Assembly (NCBI RefSeq): GCF_005377625.1
Contig: NZ_CP040098.1
Span: 2,841,279 to 2,905,278 of the forward strand
Origin: Desulfoglaeba alkanexedens ALDC
GTDB lineage: Bacteria; Desulfobacterota; Syntrophobacteria; Syntrophobacterales; DSM-9756
Length of the DNA: 64,000 nt
Direction of reading: 5' to 3'
Shown here: piece after piece, positions 1 to 9,605 of the stretch
Numbering within the stretch: the first letter of the stretch is position 1
Layout: every line of letters begins with the position of its first letter
Notes under the pieces: model-generated
Told to the model about the DNA's origin: nothing
The model's input: the letters and a program-made list of their open reading frames with translations, nothing else
The model's database searches: none
Program-made: the position numbers and the translations under genes

Positions 1-1335
1 GTAGAACGACGACGGGTTCCGCTGCTGCGCTTCCACGTTCACGCTCTGATACCCGTAAACCGGGTCCATGATGACCGGTAGATACAGTTCCGCCGGATCC
101 GCCCTGGAAAAGCCGGCGTTCCGATCCGCGGACCACTGCATGGGGGTGCGCACGCCGTTTCGGTCGCCCAGGTGGATGTTGTCGCCCATGCCGATTTCGT
201 CCCCGTAGTAGATGATGGGGGTTCCGGGAAGCGAAAAGAGCAGGCTGTGGAGCAGCTCGCGCCGGCGCAGGCTGTTGTCCACAAGCGGCGCCAGGCGCCT
301 GCGGATGCCCAGATTGAGGCGCATGCGCGCGTCTCTCGCGTATTCCCGGTACATGTAGTCCCGTTCTTCGTCGGTGACCATCTCCAGCGTCAGCTCGTCG
401 TGGTTTCTCAAAAACAGGCCCCATTGGCATTCTTTCGGGATGGCCGGCGTTCGGTTCAGGATTTCGATGATGGGCGTGCGGTCTTCCTGCCGTAGAGCCA
501 TGAACATCCGAGGCATCAGCGGAAAGTGGAAGGCCATGTGGCATTCGTCGTTGTCGCCGAAGTATTCCACCACGTCTTCCGGCCACTGGTTGGCTTCGGC
601 GAGCAGCATGCGGTCGTGGAAGTGGTCGTCTACGTATTTTCGGAACCGCTTGATGACCTGGTGGGTTTCCGGAAGGTTTTCATTGTTGGTGCCTTCCCGG
701 ACGCACAGATAAGGGACGGCGTCGAGTCTGAGTCCGTCCACGCCCATTTTGAGCCAGAAATCGAGCACCTTGATCACCGCCTGCACCACTCTGGGGTTGT
801 TCAGGTTCAGATCCGGCTGGTGGGAAAAGAACCGGTGCCAGTAATACGCGCCCGCCACCGGGTCCCAGGCCCAGTTGCTGGATTCCGTATCGGTGAAGAT
901 GATCCGCGTTTCGGGATACTTGGTATCGGTGTCGCTCCACACATACATGTTGCGCCGGGCCGAACCGGGTTTCGCCCGCCGCGCGGCCTGGAACCAGGGA
1001 TGCTGGTCGCTGGTATGGTTCACCACCAGCTCCGTGATCACCCGTATGCCGCGCTTGTGGGCTTCCCGAACGAACAGCTTGAAATCCTTGAGAGTGCCGT
1101 AGTGGGGGTGGATGCCCCGGTAGTCCGCGATGTCGTAGCCGTCGTCCCTCAAAGGAGACGGATAGAAGGGAAGCAGCCAGACGGCGGTGATGCCCAGTTC
1201 TTCCAGGTAGTCGAGCTTTTCCAACAGGCCCCGGAAATCGCCTATACCGTCACGGTTGCTGTCGTAGAAGGCCTTGACGTGCAGTTCGTAAATGATGGCG
1301 TCCTTGTACCAGAGCGTCTTTTTCCTCGGAACCAT
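1..1335 (-). CDS. treS: Trehalose synthase TreS (maltose alpha-D-glucosyltransferase), C-terminus cut by window edge
   Basis: GH13 enzyme that interconverts maltose and trehalose in the cytoplasm. The reading frame is open from an ATG at 1335 to the window edge (445 codons). It starts [20 protein letters not shown], the usual TreS opening. GH13 signatures follow: [11 protein letters not shown] with the nucleophile Asp at about residue 205, LLAEANQWP with the acid/base Glu, and [11 protein letters not shown]. The start lies 15 nt after the glgE stop, and GAGAGG overlapping that stop can serve as ribosome binding site, so the two are co-transcribed. The missing part may include a maltokinase (Pep2) domain, since TreS-Pep2 fusions are common next to GlgE; this cannot be seen here. 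Confidence 0.93.
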   Translation of the reverse strand, partial: MVPRKKTLWYKDAIIYELHVKAFYDSNRDGIGDFRGLLEKLDYLEELGITAVWLLPFYPSPLRDDGYDIADYRGIHPHYGTLKDFKLFVREAHKRGIRVITELVVNHTSDQHPWFQAARRAKPGSARRNMYVWSDTDTKYPETRIIFTDTESSNWAWDPVAGAYYWHRFFSHQPDLNLNNPRVVQAVIKVLDFWLKMGVDGLRLDAVPYLCVREGTNNENLPETHQVIKRFRKYVDDHFHDRMLLAEANQWPEDVVEYFGDNDECHMAFHFPLMPRMFMALRQEDRTPIIEILNRTPAIPKECQWGLFLRNHDELTLEMVTDEERDYMYREYARDARMRLNLGIRRRLAPLVDNSLRRRELLHSLLFSLPGTPIIYYGDEIGMGDNIHLGDRNGVRTPMQWSADRNAGFSRADPAELYLPVIMDPVYGYQSVNVEAQQRNPSSFY

Positions 1336-1350
1336 CTGCTTTGCAGCCTC

Positions 1351-3366
1351 TCACATGAAGTAGTCGAAATCGTGTTCGCGCTTCAGACGCCGCCGAATCC
1401 TGAAGATCTGCGCCGGGCTCTCCGCCGGGTTCAGCCGGACGAAGTTCCGCGACCCCTGCCAGAAATAGCGGCCTTCCCCGATCAGGTCGTGGACCTGGAA
1501 AACTTCGTCAGGCGCGATCCCCAGGTCTTTCAGGGGGACATGCACCCAGCCTTCGCGGGTTTGGAAAGGGTCCACGTTCACCACCACTAGGATGATGTTG
1601 GAAAGGTCTCGGGTCGTCTTGCCGAAAAAGATCAGGTGGTCGTTTTCGCTGTCGTAGAAGCGCAACCCTTCGTTCGAATGGAGCGCGGGGTTTTCACGCC
1701 GGATGGTGTTGATCCGGCGGATGAAGTCCCGGAGGTTTCCCGGCCGGTCCCAGTCCCAATGCCGGACCTGGTACTTCTCCGAATCCAGGTATTCTTCCGT
1801 GCCCGGAACGGCCCGGGCTTCACAGAGCTCAAAGCCGCAGTAGATCCCGTAGCTCGCCGACAGGGTCGCCGCCAGCACCAGGCGCACCATAAAAGCCGGC
1901 CGACCGCCGAATTGCAGGTATTCCGGAAGGATATCCGGCGTGTTGGTGAAAAAGTTCGGGCGGAAGTATTCCCGGAGTTCCGTTTGGGTGAGTTCGGTGA
2001 GGTATTCGGTGATTTCGCGCTTGGTGTTCCGCCACGTGAAGTAGGTGTAGGACTGGTTGAACCCCACCTTGGCCAGCGCGTTCATCACCTTGGGCCGGGT
2101 GAAGGCTTCGGACAGGAAGATCACGTCGGGGTGTTGCGCGTGGATTTCGGCAATGAGCCAGTGCCAGAACCGCAGCGGCTTGGTGTGGGGATTGTCCACG
2201 CGGAAGATCCGCACGCCCTTTTCGATCCAGAAGGTGACCACGCTCTTCAGTTCGTCCCAGAGTTCTTCCCAGTTATCGCATTCGAAGTTGAAGGGGTAGA
2301 CGTCCTGGTATTGCTTGGGAGGGTTTTCCGCGTATTTGATGGTGCCGTCGGGCCGGTGGAGGAACCACTCCGGGTGTTCGGTCACATAAGGGTGATCGGG
2401 GGCGCACTGGTAGGCGAGGTCCAGGGCGATTTCCAGTCCGAAGCGCCGCGCTTCTTGCACCAGGTGAGCGAAATCTTCGAAGGTTCCGAGTTCCGGGTGG
2501 ATCGCCTTGTGGCCGCCTTCGGCCGACCCGATGGCCCACGGGCTCCCGGGATCCTCCGGACCGGCGTTCAGGGTGTTGTTGGGGCCTTTCCGGTTCACCC
2601 GCCCGATGGGATGAATGGGCGGGAAATAGAGTACGTCGAACCCCATCCCCGCAAAGTACGGGAGCATCCCTTCCACGTCCTTGAACGTGCCGCTCCGTCC
2701 GGGATCCGGGCCGGCGGAACGGGGAAACAGTTCGTACCATGCGCTGAACCGAGCGCGCTCGCGGTCCACCTTGACCGGCAGGATCCGCTCGAAGGCGGCC
2801 TCCCGGGACCGGTCCGGGTATCGGGCCATAATGGCCGCCAGATCTTCCGAAAGCGCGCAGGCGACCCGGTCAGCCTGAGGCGCATCGCTTCGAAGCGACG
2901 CCGCGCGGTCGGTGAGCCACCGGCGGTCGGCGCCGGCCGCTCTTTCAGACGCCTGGTCCAGAAGCTGAGCGCCTTCCAGGAGTTCGCTCGATACGTCCTG
3001 GGCGGCCTCGAACTTCTTCCTCAGCCCGTCTTTCCAGGTGGAAAACCGGTCGATCCAGGCCTTCACCGTGAACAGGTGCGGTTCCAGGGCGGCGATGAAA
3101 AATTCGGCCACGTAGGTGTCGTTTCCGATGAACCTCATCGGGGTCTCCGCCCACGCCTCGGCGGACGCCGGGCGATGGCACAGAATGACGCTCAGGGCGT
3201 TGTGGCCGTCCGTGAAGACATCGGCGACGACCCGGACCGTTTCCCCCACGGTGCGTTTCGCAGGAAACCGGCCGCCGTCGATCCGGGGCTTCACGTTTTC
3301 GATCCAGACGCGGCCGCTGTCTTTTTCGGGAATGAGGAGGGTTTCGGATCTCTTTCGAGCGGTCAT
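1351..3366 (-). CDS. glgE: Alpha-1,4-glucan:maltose-1-phosphate maltosyltransferase GlgE
   Basis: Transfers maltosyl units from maltose-1-phosphate to alpha-1,4-glucan. The protein is 671 aa, close to the family size, with an N-terminal all-beta domain (about 1-115) and a GH13_3 catalytic barrel. RVDNPHTKP places the nucleophile at Asp391 and FLSEAFTRP the acid/base at Glu420; the ENPPKQYQDVYP segment is typical of GlgE. The chosen ATG at 3366 has AGGAG 8 nt upstream and overlaps the glgM stop as ATGA, so the upstream in-frame start at 3423 is unlikely. With glgM before it and treS after it, this forms the GlgE pathway for glucan synthesis. Confidence 0.95.
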   Translation of the reverse strand: MTARKRSETLLIPEKDSGRVWIENVKPRIDGGRFPAKRTVGETVRVVADVFTDGHNALSVILCHRPASAEAWAETPMRFIGNDTYVAEFFIAALEPHLFTVKAWIDRFSTWKDGLRKKFEAAQDVSSELLEGAQLLDQASERAAGADRRWLTDRAASLRSDAPQADRVACALSEDLAAIMARYPDRSREAAFERILPVKVDRERARFSAWYELFPRSAGPDPGRSGTFKDVEGMLPYFAGMGFDVLYFPPIHPIGRVNRKGPNNTLNAGPEDPGSPWAIGSAEGGHKAIHPELGTFEDFAHLVQEARRFGLEIALDLAYQCAPDHPYVTEHPEWFLHRPDGTIKYAENPPKQYQDVYPFNFECDNWEELWDELKSVVTFWIEKGVRIFRVDNPHTKPLRFWHWLIAEIHAQHPDVIFLSEAFTRPKVMNALAKVGFNQSYTYFTWRNTKREITEYLTELTQTELREYFRPNFFTNTPDILPEYLQFGGRPAFMVRLVLAATLSASYGIYCGFELCEARAVPGTEEYLDSEKYQVRHWDWDRPGNLRDFIRRINTIRRENPALHSNEGLRFYDSENDHLIFFGKTTRDLSNIILVVVNVDPFQTREGWVHVPLKDLGIAPDEVFQVHDLIGEGRYFWQGSRNFVRLNPAESPAQIFRIRRRLKREHDFDYFM

Positions 3367-4619
3367 TGTGGCTCCTGGTGATCTTGCGCGGGTGAGGCGT
3401 CCGTCGCCTCCGCCGAGTCGCACACCCTTTGATATACGGCCATCACCCGTTCGGCCACCCGGTCCCAGCCGAACTCGGCGATTACCCGTTCGCGCCCCTT
3501 CCGGCCCATGGCTTTTGCTCGTTCGGGGTTCCGGAGGATCGTGTTTACGGCCTCGGCCAGTTCCCGGGCGAACCGTTCGGGGTCGGCGGGCTCGGGATCG
3601 TCGGCCGACCGGCGGGTGAAAGGAACCAAAATCCCGGTTTCTCCGTCCATCACCACGTCCGGGATGCCTCCCACCGCACTGGCCACCACCGGCGTTTCAC
3701 ACGCCATGGCCTCCAGGTTGATGATCCCGAACGGTTCGTAAATCGACGGGCAACAGAACACGGCCGCATGGGAGTAAAGCTGGACGGCCGCTTCCCGGGG
3801 AACCATTTCGCGGATCCACAGCGTGTGGGGCCTTGCCCGCTGAAGGTTCGTCCACGCCGACTGGATTTCCGTTTCCATCTCGACGGTGTCGGGACTTCCC
3901 GCGCACAGAACGATGTGAACGTTGGGATCGATCCAGCGGGCCGCTCGAACGAAGTGGTGAATCCCTTTCTGTCGGCTCACGCGGCCCAGAAACAGGACAT
4001 AGCGCCGCTTAGGATCCACTCCGTAGCGGGTCAGCCAGTCGGTGGCTGCCACCGGGCGGAAGAAATCGTGATCGATCCCGTTGGGAACGACGGTCACCCG
4101 TTCGGGGTCCACCGAAAACCGGGCGAGGATTTCACGGCGGTCATTCTCTGAAACGGCGATCACCGCATCGGCCGCTTCCAGGGCCGCCCTTTCCACCCAA
4201 GACGAGACATCGTAGCCGCGGCCCAGTTGCTCGCGCTTCCAGGGCCGGAGCGGCTCCAGGGAGTGGACCGTGACCACGAGCGGAATCCCGTAACCGAGTT
4301 TGGCCAGGAGTCCGCCCCAGGCGGCGTACCATGTGTGGGTGTGGACCACGTCCGCTTCGATGGGGGTCGCGTTGAAATGAAGGCAGGTCTGGAGGGCCAT
4401 GAAGGCCTGCTTGACCTTAAGGGGATTCCCTTGGAAAAGCCCCTCGCGGAACGGGTACCCCTTCACCGAGGGATTCGAACACGGGGCGTGCTGGTCGCCG
4501 AAGCACTTGACTTCCACCTCCGCCATCCGGGCCGTCTGCCGGACCAGGTGTTCCACGTGCACCCCGGCGCCCCCGTAGACGTGGGGCGGATATTCGCGCG
4601 TCATGTAGACTATTTTCAC
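3363..4619 (-). CDS. glgM: GT4 glycosyltransferase, GlgM-type (maltose-1-phosphate/glycogen synthase)
   Basis: 418-aa GT-B fold glycosyltransferase starting VKIVYMTREYPPHVYGGAGV, with the C-terminal donor-binding motif EPFGIINLEAMACETPVV and LFLGRVSRQKG mid-protein. This matches the actinobacterial-type glycogen synthase family, whose members act mainly as GlgM, joining ADP-glucose and glucose-1-phosphate to maltose-1-phosphate, the GlgE substrate. I chose the GTG at 4619 because GGGAGGGG lies 9 nt upstream; an in-frame ATG at 4670 would add 17 residues of no recognisable character. The stop overlaps the glgE start (ATGA). The alternative is a plain glycogen synthase; adjacency to glgE favours GlgM. 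Confidence 0.88.
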   Translation of the reverse strand: MKIVYMTREYPPHVYGGAGVHVEHLVRQTARMAEVEVKCFGDQHAPCSNPSVKGYPFREGLFQGNPLKVKQAFMALQTCLHFNATPIEADVVHTHTWYAAWGGLLAKLGYGIPLVVTVHSLEPLRPWKREQLGRGYDVSSWVERAALEAADAVIAVSENDRREILARFSVDPERVTVVPNGIDHDFFRPVAATDWLTRYGVDPKRRYVLFLGRVSRQKGIHHFVRAARWIDPNVHIVLCAGSPDTVEMETEIQSAWTNLQRARPHTLWIREMVPREAAVQLYSHAAVFCCPSIYEPFGIINLEAMACETPVVASAVGGIPDVVMDGETGILVPFTRRSADDPEPADPERFARELAEAVNTILRNPERAKAMGRKGRERVIAEFGWDRVAERVMAVYQRVCDSAEATDASPAQDHQEPQ

Positions 4620-4714
4620 AAAAACGTTCCCCTCCCGGCTTGCTGCATCTCCAAGCCCGTACATCTTCACCCCGGCCCTCTCCCGGAAGGGCGCGGGAAT
4701 GCTCGGACGGTTTC

Positions 4715-6877
4715 CTAAACGTCCTCTTCTTTCTCCTCCAGTCTGAAGAGGGCCAGGCTCCGGGACACCATTTCATAGCCGGCGCCGGCTTCCCAAAAAC
4801 GGACCGCTTCGGGAGGATTCACATCGTAGCGCGTGTCCACCAGAAGCTCCCATGTCCCGCCTTGGTTTCCGGAATTGTAGGTCGGAAGCACGAAGCGGCA
4901 GGCGTTTTCGCCGTTGAAGTTGAGCAGTATGAGCAGTGTGTCGCCCACAATGGGCTTCCCCTTGGGATCCACTTCGTCGATGGCGTCGCCTCCCAGAAGC
5001 AGCCCGAAGGCGCCGGCTTCCGGGTCGTGCCAGTCCTGCTGCGTCATTTCGCGGCCTTCACAAGTGACCCAGGTGATGTCCTTCCAGCCCGTTCCGTGGA
5101 TCGGGCGGCCCCGGAAAAAATTCTGCCGGTGGAACACCGGCTGCTGGTGCCGGATGGCGATCACCTTCTTTACGAACTGGAGGAAACGCTGGTCCCTTTT
5201 CCCTATCTGCCAATGCACCCAGCTGATTTCGTTGTCCTGGCAGTAGGCGTTGTTGTTTCCCTGCTGCGTCCGACTCAGCTCGTCGCCCCCAAGGATCATG
5301 GGGACGCCCAGGGAAAACAGGAGCGTCGCCATCAGGTTGCGTTTCTGTTTGTAGCGGAGCCACAGGACTTCCGGATCGTCCGTCGGGCCTTCCACGCCGA
5401 AATTGAAGCTGTTGTTGTGGCTTTCGCCGTCGCGGTTTTCTTCGCCGTTGGCTTCATTGTGCTTTTCGTTGTAGCTCACCAGATCGTGCAGAGTGAACCC
5501 GTCATGGCAGGTGACGAAGTTGATGCTCGCATAGGGCTTTCGGCCGCTGCGTTCGTAAAGGTCGCTGCTTCCGGCGATCCGGGTCGCCATCTCGCTCATG
5601 TGGAGCGGGCTGGGGTGGTTCCAGAAGACCCGCACGGCGTCCCGGTATTTTCCGTTCCATTCGGTCCAGAGCACCGGAAAATTGCCCACCTGGTATCCGC
5701 CTTCGCCCAGGTCCCAGGGTTCGGCGATGAGCTTCACCTGGGAGATCACCGGGTCCTGGTGGATGATGTCGAAAAAGGCTCCCAGCTGGTTCACTTCGTA
5801 GAGCTCGCGGGCGAGGGCGCTCGCCAGGTCGAACCGGAAGCCGTCTACATGCATTTCGAGGATCCAGTAGCGCAGGCTGTCCATGATCATCTGCAGCACC
5901 CGGGGGTGTTGCATGTTGAGGGAGTTGCCGCAGCCCGTGAAGTCCATGTAGTAGCGCCGGTCCGGTTCGGAGAGCCGGTAGTAGGCGACGTTGTCGATGC
6001 CTCGGAACGAAAGGGTCGGCCCCAGGTGGCTTCCTTCCGCCGTGTGGTTGTAAACCACGTCCAAGATGACTTCGAGCCCGTGGGCGTGCAGGGTTCGCAC
6101 CATCATCTTGAATTCGCGGACCGGGTCGTGAAGCCCTCCCTTCCGCGATGCGTAACGAATATCCGGGGCGAAAAAGGACAGCGTGTTGTATCCCCAGTAG
6201 TTGCACAGGCCGCGTTCCACCAGGTGACGATCGTCCACGTGGTGATGGACCGGCATCAGTTCCACGGCCGTTACGCCGAGGGTCCTCAAATGGCGTATGA
6301 CCGGGTCGCTGGCCAGGCCGGCGTAAGTGCCCTGGAGTTCCGGGGGCACTTCGGGGTGAAGCACGGTGAGGCCCTTCACGTGGGCTTCGTAGATGATGGT
6401 CTTGTTCCAGGGCGTTCGGGGCGCCTGGTCGTTTCCCCAGGTGAAGGCGTGATCCACCACGGCGCAAAGCGGCGCGAACGGAGCGTTATCCCGGTCGTCG
6501 AAGGAGAGGTCTTCTTTCTCGTCTCCGATCCGGTAACCGAACATGGCGTCGTCCCAGGTCGTCAACCTGACCACGCACTTGGCGTAAGGGTCGACGAGGA
6601 GCTTGTTGGCGTTGAAACGGAATCCGTTCGGAGGGTCGTAAGGGCCGTGGACCCGGTAGCCGTACACCTGGCCGGGGCGCACGTCGGGGAGGTACACGTG
6701 CCAGACCTGGTCGGTGTATTCGCGCATTTCGATCCGCAGGATTTCAACGGGAGCGTCGGGCGAATCGAACAGGCACAGCTCCACCTTTTCGGCGTTTTCG
6801 GAAAAGAGCGCGAAGTTCACGCCCATTCCGTCCCACGTGGCTCCCAAAGGATAAGGATTTCCAGGCCAGATTCTCAT
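4715..6877 (-). CDS. glgX: Glycogen debranching enzyme GlgX (isoamylase type)
   Basis: GH13_11 enzyme that cleaves alpha-1,6 branches of glycogen limit dextrins. 720 aa from the ATG at 6877, which opens [20 protein letters not shown] and has AGGAG about 11 nt upstream. An N-terminal CBM48-like domain (about 1-130) precedes the catalytic barrel, with [11 protein letters not shown] (nucleophile Asp), [16 protein letters not shown] (acid/base Glu) and [14 protein letters not shown], all classic GlgX/TreX signatures. An upstream in-frame start at 7090 would add 71 residues running into a dispersed repeat and is rejected. It is followed on the same strand by glgM (95-nt gap), so it probably belongs to the glgX-glgM-glgE-treS operon. 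Confidence 0.94.
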   Translation of the reverse strand: MRIWPGNPYPLGATWDGMGVNFALFSENAEKVELCLFDSPDAPVEILRIEMREYTDQVWHVYLPDVRPGQVYGYRVHGPYDPPNGFRFNANKLLVDPYAKCVVRLTTWDDAMFGYRIGDEKEDLSFDDRDNAPFAPLCAVVDHAFTWGNDQAPRTPWNKTIIYEAHVKGLTVLHPEVPPELQGTYAGLASDPVIRHLRTLGVTAVELMPVHHHVDDRHLVERGLCNYWGYNTLSFFAPDIRYASRKGGLHDPVREFKMMVRTLHAHGLEVILDVVYNHTAEGSHLGPTLSFRGIDNVAYYRLSEPDRRYYMDFTGCGNSLNMQHPRVLQMIMDSLRYWILEMHVDGFRFDLASALARELYEVNQLGAFFDIIHQDPVISQVKLIAEPWDLGEGGYQVGNFPVLWTEWNGKYRDAVRVFWNHPSPLHMSEMATRIAGSSDLYERSGRKPYASINFVTCHDGFTLHDLVSYNEKHNEANGEENRDGESHNNSFNFGVEGPTDDPEVLWLRYKQKRNLMATLLFSLGVPMILGGDELSRTQQGNNNAYCQDNEISWVHWQIGKRDQRFLQFVKKVIAIRHQQPVFHRQNFFRGRPIHGTGWKDITWVTCEGREMTQQDWHDPEAGAFGLLLGGDAIDEVDPKGKPIVGDTLLILLNFNGENACRFVLPTYNSGNQGGTWELLVDTRYDVNPPEAVRFWEAGAGYEMVSRSLALFRLEEKEEDV

Positions 6878-6994
6878 AAGCGGGGCGACTCCTGGAATGG
6901 GTTGGGTCAACGGCAGACTCACACGATTCCTGATGATAAGAGGAAACAGGCCATGGATCAACCCTTGACCTGAATGGTCAGTTATCATAGGTTG

Positions 6995-7048
6995 AAATTC
7001 AACGCTTGCCTGATTTCTCTTTTCTTTCCGGCCTTCGGCAATGCCCGA
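6995..7048. repeat. 54-bp direct repeat, left copy
   Basis: Identical over 54 bp to 8344-8397, beginning AAATTCAACGCTTGCCTG and ending GGCAATGCCCGA; AGGACTTC follows both copies after a short offset. The two copies bracket a segment of about 1.3 kb that holds dispersed repeats and a toxin-antitoxin pair, suggesting insertion or duplication at this point. The rest of 6878-6994 shows no gene and should contain the glgX promoter, which I could not define. Confidence 0.9.
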
Positions 7049-7060
7049 AGGACTTCCACC

Positions 7061-7205
7061 TTGTTCCAAAGCTCCAGCTTGGGAACACAACTGTGCAGAA
7101 GCTCCAGCTTCGGTGAGGCCGTTCCCAAGCTGGAGCTTGGTAACGAGCGGGAAATTTTATTTCCCCTCCCCTTGTGGGAGGGGATTAAGGGGAGGGGGGA
7201 GAGGA
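7061..7205. repeat. Dispersed composite repeat (palindromic CCAGCTTGGGAAC unit plus CCCCTCCCC unit)
   Basis: Contains copies of a palindromic unit built on GTTCCCAAGCTCCAGC (with its inverted partner ending CCAGCTTGGGAAC), joined through GAACACAACTGTGCAGAAGC, then a unit CCCCTCCCCTTGTGGGAGG followed by ATTAAGGGGAGGGG. The same composite recurs at 8034-8222, 11541-11821 and, rearranged, at 45773-46258. No coding potential. The rest of 7206-7408 shows no gene. Confidence 0.88.
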
Positions 7206-7408
7206 GGACTTTTTGACCTTACCCTATTCAATTGACATCTCAGCGGATGTGCATGTGCGGCGAGTCTTTTCGAGATCAACTCGGACTGGCAATTCCGCTG
7301 CGCTCCATTGCCAGCCGGTTATCCGGAGCGTTGGGCAGCGCCTGACAGAACGATGGGATTGACCCTCCATAGCTGGATAGGTAGTATAGAGGAAAAGTGA
7401 GGTGCAAG

Positions 7409-7624
7409 ATGCAAGACTACAGAGTTGAAGCAAAAGTATCGAGTGACGGATCGCTCATCATAAAGGGCCTGCCGTTTCAGGCTGGTGACAAAGTTGAGGT
7501 CATTATCCGCAGTCATAAGGATGGAGAGAGAAAAGGCACATGCTATCCTCTTCGTGGAAAGCCCATCCGATACGCTGATCCATTCGGTAGTGTTGCGGAA
7601 GAAGATTGGGAAGTTCTCAGATGA
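7409..7624 (+). CDS. Putative antitoxin of a PIN-domain toxin-antitoxin pair
   Basis: 71-aa protein (MQDYRVEAKVSSDGSLIIKG...) with a short beta-rich N-terminus (GSLIIKGLPFQAGDKVEVII) resembling the swapped-hairpin DNA-binding fold of small antitoxins, and an acidic C-terminal tail typical of toxin-neutralising segments. I chose the ATG at 7409, which has GAGG 6 nt upstream; a GTG at 7397 is the alternative. Its stop overlaps the start of the PIN-domain gene (ATGA), the usual antitoxin-first order with translational coupling. The assignment rests mainly on context. The encoded protein probably neutralises the toxin and represses the pair. Confidence 0.7.
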   Translation: MQDYRVEAKVSSDGSLIIKGLPFQAGDKVEVIIRSHKDGERKGTCYPLRGKPIRYADPFGSVAEEDWEVLR

Positions 7625-8013
7625 TCATCCTGGATACTCACATCTGGGTGTGGTGGGTGCACGGGGATCAGCAAATCACCAGCACACAGGCAGAGATCAT
7701 AAAGGCCAACGAGACAGACATCATTGCTGTGAGTGCAATCTCAGCTTGGGAGATCGCAAAGCTCGTTGAGTACGACCGGCTGGAGCTGCCTTGCCCATTG
7801 AATGAGTGGTTTCATGAGGCTCTGAGCTATCCTGGCATCCGCCTTATCGAACTCACACCAGAGATTGCTATAGAATCCACTGTGCTCCCAGGAGAGTTCC
7901 ACCATGATCCAGCTGATCAAATCATAGTAGCAACTGCAAGGCTGTACGATTCTCCACTTATTACTTCTGACAGTAAGATTCTGAAATACCCCTATATAAA
8001 CACTGTATCATAA
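7621..8013 (+). CDS. PIN-domain ribonuclease toxin (VapC-like)
   Basis: 130-aa PIN-domain protein. MIILDTHIWVWWV carries the first catalytic Asp; AISAWEIAKLVEYDRLEL carries the conserved acidic residue; DPADQIIVATARLYDSPLITSDSKI supplies the later Asp residues. PIN toxins are Mg2+-dependent endoribonucleases that cut tRNA, rRNA or mRNA; the target here is unknown. The start at 7621 overlaps the antitoxin stop. The pair is enclosed by dispersed repeats and by a 54-bp direct repeat, consistent with acquisition as a mobile cassette; codon use also looks less GC-rich than in neighbouring genes. Confidence 0.87.
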   Translation: MIILDTHIWVWWVHGDQQITSTQAEIIKANETDIIAVSAISAWEIAKLVEYDRLELPCPLNEWFHEALSYPGIRLIELTPEIAIESTVLPGEFHHDPADQIIVATARLYDSPLITSDSKILKYPYINTVS

Positions 8014-8033
8014 GGAAGAGATTCAGTTTACTT

Positions 8034-8222
8034 CTTGTTCCCAAGCTCCAGCTTGGGAACACAACTGTGCAGAAGCTCCAGCTTCGGGCAGGCCGTTCCC
8101 AAGCTGGAGCTTGGGAACGAGCGGGAGATTTTATTTCCCCTCCCCTTGTGGGAGGGGATTAAGGGGAGGGGGGAGAGGGGGACTTTTTGACCTTGTTCCC
8201 AAGCTGGAGCTTGGGAACGAGG
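8034..8222. repeat. Dispersed composite repeat, second copy
   Basis: Close copy of the element at 7061-7205: palindromic unit GTTCCCAAGCTCCAGC with inverted partner, then CCCCTCCCCTTGTGGGAGG and ATTAAGGGGAGGGG, then a further palindromic unit near 8194-8222. With the first copy it brackets the toxin-antitoxin pair. Apart from this and the 54-bp repeat, 8014-8413 holds no gene. Confidence 0.88.
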
Positions 8223-8343
8223 GGAAACGGAGCTGATGCGGTTGCTGCTTCAGGGCCATATAGATCTACCTCAGAGGGTCACCCTGGATGTCGTTCTAAA
8301 AGATCCGCACCCAAATCAGTTCGCGCATTTATCGAGAAGATAC

Positions 8344-8397
8344 AAATTCAACGCTTGCCTGATTTCTCTTTTCTTTCCGGCCTTCGGCAATGCCCGA
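8344..8397. repeat. 54-bp direct repeat, right copy
   Basis: Identical to 6995-7048. It ends 16 nt before the chosen mscS start, so the repeat forms part of the mscS leader; AAAGGA just after it acts as the mscS ribosome binding site. Confidence 0.9.
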
Positions 8398-8413
8398 TGA
8401 AAGGACTTCGCTG

Positions 8414-9523
8414 ATGGAAGCCTTCCTCAAGCAGGGCCAGAGCCTGCTCATCGCCGCCGGCATCGCGGTCGGGGCAGTGGCACTGGGTGTGGCGATCTCC
8501 GCTCTTATCATGACCATTCTGACCTCCTTCGCGCGGCGAAGCCCCAGTCCCTTTCTCCAGTCGCTTTCCCGGCACGTGCGGTTGCCGCTCAGGCTGATCT
8601 TCCCCATCGTCACGGTGAGTGCGGTTCTGCCGTTTCTGAAGATGCAGCCTGAAGTCCTCCAGATGTTCCGACACGTATTGACGGTGTTTTTGATCGGATC
8701 CGTGGCCTTGCTTGCGGCCAAGCTGGTTTACGTGACCGAGGAATTCATCCTGGCCCACTACTACCTGGACCCCGGCGACAACCTGGAAGCCCGGAAAATC
8801 TACACGCAGGTTCAGTTTTTCCGAAAAGCGGCCGTTATCATTATCGGGGTGATCGCCGTCGCGCTGATCCTCATGAGCTTCGGCCGGGTCCGCCAGGTGG
8901 GGACCACGATCCTCACTTCGGCCGGCATCATCGGTATCGTCATCGGTCTGGCGGCCCAGCGTTCCATCTCCATGTTCCTGGGGTCGCTCCAGCTCGCCCT
9001 GACCCAGCCGCTTCGCATCGACGACGTGGTCATCGTGGACGGCGAATGGGGCCGAGTGGAAGAAATCACCCTCACGTACGTGGTGGTGAGGATCTGGGAT
9101 CTGAGGCGGCTGGTCGTGCCCATCACGTATTTCATCGAACGGCCGTTCCAGAACTGGACGCGGGTTTCGGCGGATTTGCTGGGAACCGTGTTCCTCTACG
9201 TGGACTACTGCGTCCCCGTTTCAGCCGTCCGCGAGGAACTCCACCGGATCCTCAAGGAATCCAAATGGTGGGATGGAAAAGTCTGGAATCTTCAGGTCAC
9301 CAACGCCACCGAACGGTGTGTGGAACTGCGGGCGCTCATGAGCGCCTCCGACGCCTCCACGGCATGGGACCTGCGGTGCCACGTGAGGGAAAGACTCCTG
9401 GAATTCATCCAGGCGCGGTATCCCGAAGCGCTTCCGCGGTTCCGCGCGGAAATTCGGGAATCATCCGCGGAACCGGGCGGCGGACTCAGGGCCCCGGAAG
9501 CGGCGTCCCCCGGGATGCGTTGA
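8414..9523 (+). CDS. MscS-family mechanosensitive channel
   Basis: 369-aa inner-membrane protein with about four to five transmembrane segments in the first half, then the MscS pore and beta-domain region: TSAGIIGIVIGLAAQRSISM (pore-lining helix) followed by LTQPLRIDDVVIVDGEWGRV. It opens on hypo-osmotic shock to release solutes. The C-terminal tail is a low-complexity Pro/Gly/Ala stretch. The ATG at 8414 has AAAGGA 8 nt upstream and is preferred over the ATG at 8390, which lies inside a dispersed repeat. Placement between glycogen/trehalose synthesis genes suggests coupling of solute synthesis and release. Confidence 0.9.
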   Translation: MEAFLKQGQSLLIAAGIAVGAVALGVAISALIMTILTSFARRSPSPFLQSLSRHVRLPLRLIFPIVTVSAVLPFLKMQPEVLQMFRHVLTVFLIGSVALLAAKLVYVTEEFILAHYYLDPGDNLEARKIYTQVQFFRKAAVIIIGVIAVALILMSFGRVRQVGTTILTSAGIIGIVIGLAAQRSISMFLGSLQLALTQPLRIDDVVIVDGEWGRVEEITLTYVVVRIWDLRRLVVPITYFIERPFQNWTRVSADLLGTVFLYVDYCVPVSAVREELHRILKESKWWDGKVWNLQVTNATERCVELRALMSASDASTAWDLRCHVRERLLEFIQARYPEALPRFRAEIRESSAEPGGGLRAPEAASPGMR

Positions 9524-9605
9524 CGGGAGCCGGTCAAAGCGGGAACCATCCCGGCATCCCGAGCGGACGACACCCATCGTAAACCCGACCCACTCTGGAG
9601 AAACC

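Noticed and set aside
4640-6973. 777-codon plus-strand open frame opposite glgX
   Set aside because: It is the antisense shadow of a confirmed GH13 gene; GC-rich codons keep the opposite frame open, and the product has no family pattern.
7061-8222. Possible CRISPR array from repeated palindromic units
   Set aside because: Units are irregularly spaced, differ in orientation and lack unique spacers of uniform length; no cas genes.
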